Positions 36,331 through 47,426 of a stretch of 64,000 bases of DNA are shown here, piece after piece. The notes under the pieces are model-generated. The model saw only the letters and a list, made by a program, of their open reading frames with translations. It was not told where the DNA came from and did not search any database. Numbering within the stretch: position 1 is the first letter of the stretch; each line of letters opens with the position of its first letter. The translations under genes were made by a program, and so were the position numbers. Location: the NCBI RefSeq assembly GCF_021869535.1, contig NW_026262668.1:63394058-63458057 (forward strand), read 5' to 3'. This stretch comes from Mytilus californianus (Eukaryota; Mollusca; Bivalvia; Mytilida; Mytilidae).

Positions 36331-38619
36331 AGATAACTCATTTTTTAAAAGACATTCTTTTGTAAATTATTTGAAGAATTTTTTGGCAGGTTTGTATGTT
36401 ATTTTGTATAAACTAATTTTCTGAATGCTATATATATAAAAAAAATTATGAAGTGAAATCCTTTATTTAGATAATAATCTATTTTTATTAATGTATATAT
36501 TACATTACATTGTGTAGATAAAAATTGTTGACATTTTATAGATAAGTTACAAATCTATATTAGTTTGTGACAAAAGAAAAGAAAAAATATTTGGAACTAT
36601 TAATTATATTTGATTATAATTTGAAAATAGATATACACTGTATTACATCATATCTAATCTTCGAGAACTATTAATTATATCTAATGTTAAAGTGTTTTCC
36701 ACACTTTTTTTCATCATGCTTGAAGATATTGATTGATAATTGGTATACAGTTTAATCATGACAAGTTACACAGATCAAGTTCGAAATTTTGTTTCGGTCT
36801 GATAATTTTGTGCAGAGTTATGGTCCTTGGACTTGAAAAATTCATTCATTTAATCAGTTTTCCTCACTGTTTTTAGTCATGCTTGAAGATATTGACTTGA
36901 TATTTTCTTATTCATTCAACAATTGTGGCCACAAAATTAAACTTAAAAGTTAGCCTAAATAGTGCCAAATTATTTATGTTTTGTGTCAATGGGTAACACT
37001 GTGTAAGCATGTTGGTTTTTTTTTTTTTTTTTTTTGAGGGGTGGGGGGGGGGGGGTCTATTTGAACAATGTTAACAGTATTTCTAGTTGATCATGTAAAA
37101 TCATTTAAAGCATAAAGACTAACAAAAAGGGCAACGGGCGTATCATGCGCTCATGGCGCAGCTCTTTATTTAGTGGCTGAGACCAGGTCAGCAACTGCCA
37201 TTATTTGATGGATGTTTGGCTCTTTCAACCAGTTTTAGTAATAAACTTTAAAAAGATTTACCTTACAATTGTTTCAGCTGTATGACATTTTGTATGATAT
37301 CATCTTGTAAAATATGTTTAGATTCTGTTTTCATGAAAACTGCTGAGTATGCAATGGATGAAATAAAAATAGGACATTCTATGAAAAACAAGTCTGTCTT
37401 CATAAACTTTGGAGATAACAGTATTGTATATAAAGCTTGGTCTACGTAAAACAGGTTTTACTGCCACAAATTGAGTTTACCTACTGACACTTATAGGAGC
37501 TAGGTAAAAAGATATTTACAACAGTAAAACCAAATTATATGTAGGCCAAGCTTAAGATACAATACAGATATCTCAATTCTAATGAAAAAAATCACAAATT
37601 GAAAATTCCACTTGTCTTTTGAACTTAACAAGGATGATGCCATCCATAATTCTGGCTTTAACATAAACACCAGACATTTGTTGGCTTATGTACGAATCAG
37701 AATAAAATAAAATTTGACAAAAAGGATAATTTCAGGTCAGACATCTGCCTATTTGGTTTATTATTGAAGAAATCGCATACCAATTAATTCTGAAATTCAA
37801 AATGGTGGCTCCCCCTAGTACAGACTGGTGGACTGTGGAATTTTAATACCCCATTAAACTATATGATGTTGATTAATCAAGATAACATGATACTTTTAAA
37901 TGCTCCCAATTACTCAAGATACATGATACAACTATACTAGATCATTTAGAAAGCAAGAATGTCTTTTGATATTAAAATTCATGAACCATTCAATTACAAA
38001 CGTTACAAAATATCAAAGAGAAGTAAACTTTGCATGCTAGCTTGATTCTTCAATTTATCCCCTCTTAGTGAAGTTTTGGAAAGGATGAAGTAATGTTGTG
38101 GTGTGTCAGTAAGTCTGCAATACTTGTAGACATCTCAAAGGTCTGGTCTGGCATCTAATCTTCTTCAAACTTCTTCTATCATGTATAGTGTTGGAATCTT
38201 AAATAATGTTAAGGTCAAAGGTTAGGTCGATCATTACTTAGAATAAAGATTTATGGTATTGTAGATACTAGTATCTAATAATTGATTTAATCTTCATGGA
38301 ACTTTTGTAAAGAGGAGAGAACTTGAATCTATAATTTTAAGGTTATGGTCAAAATATGAACGAGATCAAAGTTTGTAGACTAGATCTTCAGTGATACATA
38401 GAATCATTATAGACCATTGTCAAATATTCATGACAATAACTTGAGGTTTAAGTTCAAGGTCACACCATGAACAAGATTTGTAGGCACCACAGAGTTCCAG
38501 TCTTAGTTTATCTTGCCTCAATATAATCCAGTTGGTAGAGCTTGAATCCCATTTATAGCTCTCTTTTTTTATGTCTTTCGGGCCATGTGAGCTATTGCCA
38601 TCACCTAAGGTCTGTTTTA
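36331..38619. other. intergenic, no gene seen
   Basis: AT-rich. It contains a T-run followed by a G-run at about 37017-37060 and a MITE at 37433-37553. The minus-strand 90-codon frame at 38420-38692 overlaps the start of the repeat element at 38620 and is not conserved. Confidence 0.4.
37433..37553. mobile_element. short MITE with about 30-bp inverted ends
   Basis: The left end starts AAGCTTGGTCTACGTA and runs to GGTTTTACTG. The right end CAGTAAAACC...GTAGGCCAAGCTT is its inverse with a few mismatches. Total length is 121 bp, with no coding capacity. Confidence 0.65.
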
Positions 38620-39779
38620 ATACGACCGCAAAAAATTTGCATCCGTTCATGTCGTCGTCGGTGGCGTCATTGTCGTAGTTGTCCGAAGACACATTTGGTT
38701 TCCGGACAACAACTTTAGTTTAAGTGAATGGATCTCCAATTTTACCAGAAGGTTCAATACCACAATTGGATTGATTTTGGGGATTATGGTACTAACAGTT
38801 TAGGAATTAGGGGCCAAAACAAGCATTTTTGTAGTTTCCGGACAATAACTTGTGTGTAAGTGTATGGATCTCTCTGAAATTGTACCAAAAGGCTCCATAT
38901 CACGAAGGGAAGACTGGGATTGAGTTTGGGGGTAATTGCCTCAAACGTTTAGAAATTAGGGGCCAAAAAGGGGCCAAAAAAGCATTTTTCTAGTTTCCAG
39001 ACATTAACTTGTGTTTAAGTTTATGGAACTCTCTGAAATTGTACTTTTTTCATGAAAAGAAAATAATCTTCAACACTTTTTTAATTTATGGGGTTCTAAC
39101 CTTGTATTACTGTTTTGGACATTGGGCACCATTTTTAAATTGGTCTACATTGAGGTCCAAAGGGTCCAAAATTAAACTTTGTTTGATTTCATCAAAAACT
39201 GAATTATTGCGGCTCTGTTTTCAAATTAGTCCATATTAAGGTTTGAAGAGTCCAAAATTAAAGTTTGTTTGATTTCAACTTAAAATTAAATTTTTGGTGT
39301 TTTTATGCTCCATTATGTTTTTCGGTATGTGCGTTCGTACGTTCGTCCGTCTGTCCCGCTTCAGGTTAAAGTTTTTGGTCAAGGTAGTTTTTGATGAAGT
39401 TGAAGTCTGATCAACTTGAAAATTAGTACACATGTTCCCTATGATATGATCTTTCTAATGCCAAATTAGAGGTTTGACCCCAATTTCACGGTCCACAGTA
39501 CATAGAAAATGATAGTGCGAGTGGGGCATCCATGTACTGTGGACACATTCTTGTTTTACATGCTGAATCTAACCATGTTGTTAGATTTTGGATATCAGAC
39601 CACACTAGGTAAATTAAATGTCCCATTTCAAATTTTTAAGATCTGACCACATTTATTTTGTGTCTGAAACCTATATTATGTCAAAAATTTTATCACAATC
39701 CAAATTCAGACAGTATCAAGCTTGAATATTGTGTCCAAACTTGCCCCAACTGTTCAGGGTTCACCCTCTGCGGTCGTAT
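38620..39779 (+). mobile_element. TIR-bounded repeat element, short copy with nested insertion
   Basis: Same ends as the element at 30032-32726: ATACGACCGCA at 38620-38630 and TGCGGTCGTAT at 39769-39779. Only about one and a half satellite monomers remain (39110-39290) instead of eleven. A different repeat (about 39300-39556, from TTTTATGCTCCATTATG to GGACACATTCTTGTTTTAC) interrupts it just before the last monomer remnant. Confidence 0.65.
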
Positions 39780-40118
39780 AAGGCTGCGCTCGGTGAAGCA
39801 TTTTATTGTAATGAACTTGATAACGTCTCCTCTTTAAACACATCCAATTTCAGCCAAACTTGGGCATAAATTAATGATCCTTATGGCAACTTGTAAAGAG
39901 TTTGTCATATTTGTTCGTGCTAATCAACTAAGTAAACCATGGTTAGAAATATAACATAAGGGTAAATAGTAAGTAACTGTTTAACATATTGAGATCAACA
40001 ATAAAGAAAACCTGACTGTGCAAAAATGACGTAAACTGTTTACCGACTCCGTATGAGTAGCTTTTTTCTTGAAAACTATTATAGAGAAACTAACCCGCAA
40101 AAAAAAACAAAAAAAACA

Positions 40119-41925
40119 AGAGTGCACACGCTGAAATGTCTCGCCTTCTATACTGACCATTGATTTTATGTTGATAGTCCTACATATAAAGTTTTACTAC
40201 AAGTATCACAACAACATTTATGATCCAAGAAAATGAAGTCAAGGTCAGATAAACCTAGACGAAAATACATGTACACCTTTAATATAATCATTTCCATACA
40301 CAGAATATAGATGACCTATTGCTTATAGTATAAAAGAAACAGACCAAACCATGGAAATTCTATATTGACCAATGAACCATGAAAATGAAAGGTCAGATGA
40401 ACCCTGCCAGACAGACATGTACACCTTAAAATCATTCCATGCATCAAATATAGTTGACCTATTGCTTATAGTATCTAAGAAACAATTTTAACCAGGAAAA
40501 CTGAACATTGACCAATGAACCATGAAAATGAGGTGAAGGTCAGATGATACCTGCCAGATATGACACATACACCTTACAATCATTCCATATACCAAATATA
40601 GTTGACCTACTACTTAAAGTTTAAGAAAAACAGACCAAAAACACAAAAACTTAACATTGAGCCATGAACTATGAAAATGAGTTCTAGGTAAAAAAAAACC
40701 TGCCAGACTGACATGTATATCGTAAAATATTTCCATACACCAAATATAGTTGACCTATAGCATACAGCATTAGAAAAACAGACTAAAACACAAAAAATTA
40801 GCATTGAGCAATGTACCGTGAAAATGAGGTCAATGTCAAATAAAACCTGCCAGACTGACATGTACATCGTAAAATATTTCCATACACCAAATATAGTTGA
40901 CCTACTGCATACATTATTAGAAAACAGACAAAAACACAAAAACTTAACATTGAACAATGAACCATAAAAATGAGGTCAAGGTCAAATAAAACCTGTCAGA
41001 CTGACATGTACATCGTAAAATATTACCATACACCAAATATAGTTGACCTATTACATAGAGTATTTGAAAAACAGACCAAAACACAAAAACTAACATTGAG
41101 CAGTGAATCGTGAAAATGAGGTCAAGGTCAAATAAAACCTGCCAGACTGACATGTACATATTTAATATTTCCATACACCAAATATAGTTGACCTACTGCA
41201 TACATTATTAGAAAAACAGACCAAAACACAAAATTTAACATTGAGTAACGAACCATGAAAATGAGGTCAAGGTCAAATAAAACCTGCCAGACTGACATGT
41301 ACATCGTAAAATATTTCCATTCACCAAACATAGTTGACCTACTGCATACAGTATTAGCAAAAAAGACCAGAACACAAAAACTAAAATATTACCACTGAAC
41401 CATGAAAATGAGGTCAAGGTCAGATGACACCTGCCAGTTGGCCATGTTCACCTTACATTCATTCCATATTATACCAAATATAGTAGATATATTGCTTATA
41501 GTATCTGAGATATGGACTTGACAACGAAAACTTAACCTTGTTCACTGCTCCATGAAATGAGGTCGAGGTCAAGTGAACTGTCTGACAGGCACGAGGACCT
41601 TGCAAGGTACGCACATACCAATATAGTTATCCTATTACTCATAAGAAGAGAGAAATTAACATTACAAAAAATCTTAACAAAACTTTTTTTTCAAGTAGTC
41701 ACTGAACCATGAAAATGAGGTCAAGGACAATGGACATATGACAGAAGGAAACTTCATATCATAAGGCATCTATATACAAAGTATGAAGCATCCATGTCTT
41801 CTACCTTCGGAAATAATAAGCTTTTAGGAAGTTAGTTCACTCCGCCGCCGCCGCCGCCGCCGCCGGATCACTATCCCTATGTCAAGCTTTCTGCGACAAA
41901 AGTCGCAGGCTCGACAAAAAAAAAA
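40119..41925 (+). mobile_element. 147-bp tandem-repeat element, complete single copy
   Basis: Head AAGAGTGCACACGCTGAAAT is followed by nine units with markers near 40374, 40517, 40662, 40812, 40958, 41105, 41250, 41397 and 41547 (period about 146-147 bp), then the 3' module with an expanded GCC run (41841-41865) and the nested hairpin. The hairpin differs at one base in the outer arm (GTCAAGC instead of GTCGAGC). This copy defines the expected layout of the family. Minus-strand frames at 40610-41417 arise from the repeats. Confidence 0.7.
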
Positions 41926-42690
41926 CGGTAAGATAAGATCTACAAATAAGTAAGCATAACCAAGTAACTTCTTTAAAATAAGCTTTATTGCTCTAAAGTG
42001 ACGATTTTTAGGAATTTATTTACTACTAGTATGTTAGAATCTATAATATTTAGACAGAAACTGTAAACAGCAAACATGATCAGCAAGATAATTTCTACAA
42101 ATGCAAATGCCCAATTAAAGAATCAACTAAATCTTCTCATTAATCTGTTTTTGACCAACAAAAAATCTTTACCACACTGATTCTAACAACAGTTATAATT
42201 CTGAAATTATTGCGAAAAATGCGACTGAGTGAGTATCGCAAGATCAAAATTATCAATTGACCTCATAGAGGTTATTTCCCTCAAATGACGAATTTTATCC
42301 ATGTTTACCCCACCCAGATCAAAGGTCTTATGAGATACAAAGTATTCATATGTTGTTCGAAGTCTATCGCCACCAGTAAACGTTTAAAAATCTACTCTGA
42401 AACTACCAGGCCAATTACACCCTAAATTCGGCCACAATAATCATAAGAATACCTAGTTTAAACAGTGCGTCTGATTAACCTTCCAGCCAACCTCATTGAA
42501 CGCTGTAGTTATAACAAAGTGATCGAATTCAAGTACTGTCTATTACCCCCAACGAGAAAATCTTGCATGGACCAAAAAGTTAAGAACGTGAAGATATAAA
42601 TTTTGTCCATTTTGACAAAAATTGTCAAACAACTCAACAATTGTCAGAATAGGTAACAAAAGAAAATAAGCAAAATGACAATGATACATA
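41926..42690. other. intergenic, no gene seen
   Basis: AT-rich sequence with no supported feature between the tandem-repeat element and the LINE remnant. Confidence 0.4.
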
Positions 42691-44998
42691 ATTGTCTGTA
42701 TGTTTGTTGATGGGTAGATTTTGTTTTTGACTGGCTTTTTATGAGTATATCTTGCGATGGTATTACAATTTTATTGTTGATGACTTTGTGGAACATTTGG
42801 AGTCTGGTTTTTATCCTGCGTTCTTGTAAGGTTTGCCAATAATGAATTTAGATTTTCTTGCATTTCAGATACACTGCTGGTATTGTGATATCTGTTGCAA
42901 GTATATCGTGCAGCTCTTCTTTGTACTTGTTACAATTTATATATATTTTCTGAGGTGTGTGGATCCCAAACTGTGCAGCAGTATTATAATTTTGGTCTAA
43001 CTATAGTTTGGTAGGCTCTTTCCTTTACTAATTTTGAATTAATTTTTAGATTTCGTCTGATGAATGATAATGATTGATTTGCTTTTGCTGCTGATTGTTG
43101 AATGTTCCATTTGAGATCTGAAGAAAGTGTAATGCCTAGATATTTTGCTGGTTGAACTTGTTCTAGGATATGACCATGCATGTTGTAATAGAAATGTATT
43201 TGTTTTTTCTTTGTTGACACTCTAAGGATGTTACATTTGTCCGTGTGGAATTACATGAGCCAGTCTTTCTCCTATTTTATAGCTGCTTCGATGTCTTCTT
43301 GAAGCTTAATGCAATCATTTTGGCAGGTTATAGGCCGATAGATTATGCTGTCGTCTGCAGAGAGTCTTATTTGGCTGTGTTTTAGATAGTCCGGTAGGTC
43401 GTTAATATATATGAGAAAGAGTATTGGTCCTAGTATATTGCCCTGAGGAAACACATGATGTTACTGGAATTATTTCAGAAGTTGTGTTTTCGAGAAGGAC
43501 TGTTTGGGTTCTGTTGGAGAGGAATGATTCGATCCAATGAGTTGCCTGATCCGAGATGCCATAGTGTTGTAATTTGTAAAGTAGGCGTTTGTGTGGCACT
43601 TTATCAAATGCTTTGGCAAAATCCATGATTACTAGGTCAGTTTGTATGTTTTTATCGTTGTTTTGAGCAAGTTGGTGTACGAGAAAATTACTTGTGATTC
43701 ACATGATCTTTTAGCTCTGAATCCATGTTGTAGTTCATACAATATTTTATTTGTTTCTAGGTGTTTCATCATGTTACTAGCTAGTATATGTTCAAGACAT
43801 TTGCACGAGATGCAGGTAAGTGATATCGGTCTGTAATTTCCAGGATGATGTTTGTCTCCTTTTTTAAATACTAGTGTAATGTTAGCATGGTTCCAGTCTG
43901 AAGGTACTTTGCCTGTCTTTAGAGATTTGCTGAAGATGATAGTAAGAATACCTGAAGTTATTTCGATGTTTTCCTTCAGTATTTTGCCAGCAATAGTATC
44001 TGGTCCTGTAGCTTTGTTGGTGTTTATATTTTTTATTAGTTTATATACTCCTTCACGGCCGATGTTTACTTTTTCCATTTTAGGGTGTGAACTAGGTTCT
44101 TTCGTTGGTATATCTATATTTATTTCTGATGTGAAAGCTGATTGGAATTGCTTATTAAGGATGTTAGCTTTTTCAGAGAGGTTTGTACGAAGGGTACCTT
44201 CACTTCGTAAGGATGCAATGCCGGTGTTCTCATTTCTTTGGATTTTGGTGTATAAGTATAGCTATTTGGTATGCTTAATGAAACATTGTTGGTCTGGTTC
44301 TTTTATGTCGATGTCAAAGATCATATTTTCAATGTATGCCCAGTATGCCAGCTGAAGGACGCCTCCGGGTGCGGGAGTTTCTCGCTGTGTTGAAGACCCA
44401 TTGGTAGCCTTCGGCTGTTGTCTGCTCTATGGTCGGGTTGTTGTCTCTTTGACACATTCCCCATTTCCATTCTCAATTTTATTTTCTCATTTCTTTTTGG
44501 AGTTTAGTCTTTATCTCTTTGTATTTGCTGTTGTAAGATGAGTCATGATTTTTCTTTTTGTAAAATTTGTTTTTTCTTTCTAATGAGTCTTTTTAGGTCT
44601 TTGTTTACCCATGGTAATTTAGATTTTTTTCCTATTTCTTTGATTGGTTTGTTTTTGTTGATGGTTTCTGTCGTTTTGGTTTAAAAGGTAATCCACAGAT
44701 CATCGACAGTCATATTTTTTTGTTCACTTTTAAATAATCGTTTGTTATTATGAGCTCTTTCATTATGTTCTCCCAGTTTGCTTTTTTGTACATAAGTACT
44801 GTATGTGGGTGTTGTTTTGGTGATGGTAAAGCAAAATTTATCTCACAGAAGACAATGTCATGGTCACTTCCTCCTATAGGTGGGAGGGTCTCAATTCTGT
44901 TGACAAAGGATGGATTTGTCATGCACATTAAGTCTAATGTTCTTTCTCTTTTTAAGACGATTTTTACATTTTATTGCAATTTTGGATATAAGAGATGA
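42691..44998 (-). pseudogene. APE-type LINE (non-LTR retrotransposon), decayed, interrupted by a Naiad tail
   Basis: Read on the minus strand, it begins with an endonuclease C-terminal piece (PPIGGSDHDIVF, 44928-44710). It then has RT motifs: NKATGPDTIAGKIL, NYRPISLTCISCKCLE, HGFRAKRSCESQ, MDFAKAFDKVPHKRLLYK, then [19 protein letters not shown] and SADDSIIY, and finally QPAKYLGITLSSDLKW and a VQRRAARY post-RT region near 42880. The catalytic Asp residues remain, but the usual aromatic or Leu before ADD is Ser. At least four frame breaks or stops separate the parts, and the 5' end is missing. A 136-bp Naiad tail lies between endonuclease and RT. The plus-strand frames at 43642-44355 and 44750-44998 are shadows. 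Confidence 0.85.
44347..44482 (+). mobile_element. orphan Naiad-type 3' tail inserted in the LINE
   Basis: GCCAGCTGAAGGACGCCTCC through CATTTCCATTCTCAATTTTA, almost identical to 17361-17496. It lies in opposite orientation to the surrounding LINE, showing that it inserted after the LINE. Only the last 136 bp of the Naiad are present. Confidence 0.8.
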
Positions 44999-45800
44999 AT
45001 AGAAACAGTGATTGACAAAAAGGACACGAAGGACAAGATCTACAAATAAGTCAACATGGCGGAAATCGTCAGTCAATTCGTTGTAGGAATTGTTGCACTT
45101 GAATGACTTTTTACCCATTTTTGAGTTTCTGACAGGGACATGAGACGAAGAGCAACTATTAATAACAAACATGATCTGCTGGACAAGATATAAAATCAAG
45201 TCAGTCGACTCCTCGAAGGAGTTATGATTTTTTTTTTCCATTCTTATTTTGTTTCCTGAAATTTTTAACAGATGAAGAAACTGTAAAAGTAAAAATGATA
45301 AGCAAATTAAGACATACAAATAAGTATTACGATCGAAATCTTCAGTTGACACCTTAAAAGAATTACTGCCCTCAAATTACATCAATTACTTTGTCAAACC
45401 TTCATAGAATTTTATGAAACTTTGGCAGAAGCCTTTTTATGATTAAGAGATAATATCTGAAGCAAACTTTTGAAATATATTTTCATTTTCAGTATTTCTC
45501 TGATAGATGGACTTAGTTGTGTACAGTTTACATTTACTGGCAGTCTGGGATTAAAATTTTTTTACATGATAAATTTGTAAACCTTGATGGATTGTTATGA
45601 AACTTGGACAGAAGCTTATCTTCAAGACCAAAAAAATAGCATCTAGAGAAAAAGTTTGATTTTGTTTTGAATTTTTTATTTTACTGATAAATGGATTCAC
45701 TTTTTAATTAAGTCAACATTACACTTAACACAGACAACAGCAATCATAGGCGAGACACAGAGTTCCGTGGAACCCCTAACGATTTTTTTGTTTCAATTTT
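44999..45800. other. repeat-like non-coding stretch
   Basis: Contains two diverged copies of a segment with ATTTTATGAAACTTTGGCAG / GTTATGAAACTTGGACAG about 190 bp apart, typical of degraded dispersed repeats. The minus-strand 153-codon frame at 44891-45352 matches nothing I know. Confidence 0.35.
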
Positions 45801-45810
45801 TTTGATTCGA

Positions 45811-45853
45811 GCGTCACTGATGAGTCTTTGTAGATGAAACGCGCGTCTAGCGC
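45811..45853 (+). ncRNA. hammerhead ribozyme motif, type A
   Basis: GCGTCA, CTGATGA box, stem II GTCT/AGAT with a TTGT loop, GAAA box, very short stem III ending in cleavage triplet GTC, then TAGCGC. This is the layout of type I hammerheads known from Penelope-like elements and schistosome repeats (GAAACGCGCGTC is characteristic). Stem I pairs except for one C-A position. The downstream ATCCTGGTATCTATGATGAG continues the repeat. Cleavage may still be possible but weakened. Confidence 0.7.
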
Positions 45854-46926
45854 ACAAAATTTTAATCCTGGTATCTATGATGAGTTTATGTAATCTTTAT
45901 TTATGAATGTAGTCATCTTTTTGACATCTAAAACCGTAAGAGTTCCCATATCAGAATAGATTCGTTAGAGCTTGTACACAGCAGTAAGATTATTTTACTG
46001 AACAGCAGAAGTAGATCTGACTGTCTTGTTTTAGTTGAAGTTAACTCTTGATAGGTTTTCTAATAGTAAACACGAGGACATGCCAATATGTATATATTGA
46101 AACAAACATAATATTATGGTCTTCAACTATTCCATGACTATCAAAAAGATATTAGGAACCCCTTTGGCGTAAACTTAATCTCTATTGCAAAATTCTGTTG
46201 TAAACATCCTAAATTTATTTCACTTTTCGCTATACCATACTTAGTCTACTTTGTGTTGTTCGCTTATTAAGAAGATATATCTTTATATCATTTGGTATTC
46301 ACAATTAATTATCATAATTGAATGAAATATTCTAAGGGTTCGTCTTTTCAAAACACTATGCATAGCTTTACCTTAAATCTTTCTGGAAGTGCTATTGGGC
46401 ACTTTGATGTCAGTAACTACTGTACTTCGTGTCGTGGATCAGAAAAATAAATTTCGAAACCAACAGCAATGAAGCATTTACCGTGAAGAATTGGTTAAAT
46501 CATGATGATGGAACATTGATAAAAAAACCTTTAATATTTACATTTCACATGTACATCAAGAGAATTATATATAACATTTATAAACAAATGTCATCTCATA
46601 CAATGGTCATCTCATACAATTGTCATCTCATACAATGGTCATCTCATACAATGGTCATCTCATACAATGGTCATCTCATACAATTGTCATCTCATGAATA
46701 GATGGAGGGAATAAATTAAGTCTCTAATAAATCAAAACTGTTTGCCCTCTCATAGCAGATAGTCTTACTCTTGTTCATTTTTAGCTAACATGTCCGAAGG
46801 GCTAGTGTGAGGTTTTTCTCTTATCAATTGTTCGTTTATAAATTTATAAATTATAAAGAAACTAAGTTTTCAACTCATTCTCTCAGATGGATTTGGCTAT
46901 ATATATATGTATAAGTCCATTTTGGT
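45854..46926. other. intergenic, minisatellite only
   Basis: No gene found. A 16-bp minisatellite, unit TCATCTCATACAATGG, runs at about 46590-46695 in six to seven copies. The frame at 46429-46701 runs into it. Confidence 0.45.
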
Positions 46927-47070
46927 CATATAGCTCTTCAATTGTTTCGGTTCTTATACATCATTGGCCTTCAAATATTCGGCTTTGAGTGTTCCTGGTG
47001 AAGGTAAATCAAGAAAAGCGTTTCGGACGCATGAAATTTATAAAGTGTTGTTTAATTTTTTTAGCGTCCG
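46927..47070 (+). repeat. dispersed repeat with hammerhead-like motif, type B (degenerate)
   Basis: Shares with 56263-56400 the order AGCTCTTCAA, TTTCGGTTCTTATACATCAT, CAAATATTCGG, hammerhead-like core, GGACGCATGAAATTTATAAA. The core at 46989-47030 reads CTGGTGA instead of CTGATGA, so it should be inactive. Confidence 0.6.
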
Positions 47071-47426
47071 TTGTCCTGCATAAACTTAAAAAATCTTCTT
47101 CTCTACAACCACTGGGCCAACTGTGACCATATTTAATCTGAACCTTCTTTACGGACTCTACTTTACAATTTTATGTCCAATGACTCTCTAATCAAACCAG
47201 CATTGCCACGATTGCTAAAAATAGCTTAAAAGGATAAACTGCAGGTAATGGTCTAATATCTTGAAAGCCATCACAGTCAAATAATTTTATTTGTACGAGT
47301 GAATATATTATAAGTCAAATAAAATGAACTATATGTAATGAATGATGATCTACAATATTGCTTAGGAATTACATTGCTGCATTGCATCCTATAACTGTCT
47401 TGCTTTTTTTTAGGAGTATTACTTTG

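Noticed and set aside
40610..41417. Overlapping minus-strand ORFs with repeated MSVWQVLFDL
   Set aside because: Read-through of the 147-bp tandem units.
43642..44355. Plus-strand ORFs across the LINE
   Set aside because: They are antisense to clear RT motifs and carry none of their own.
46590..46695. CRISPR-like array
   Set aside because: The units are contiguous 16-bp repeats with no spacers, in an animal genome. It is a minisatellite.
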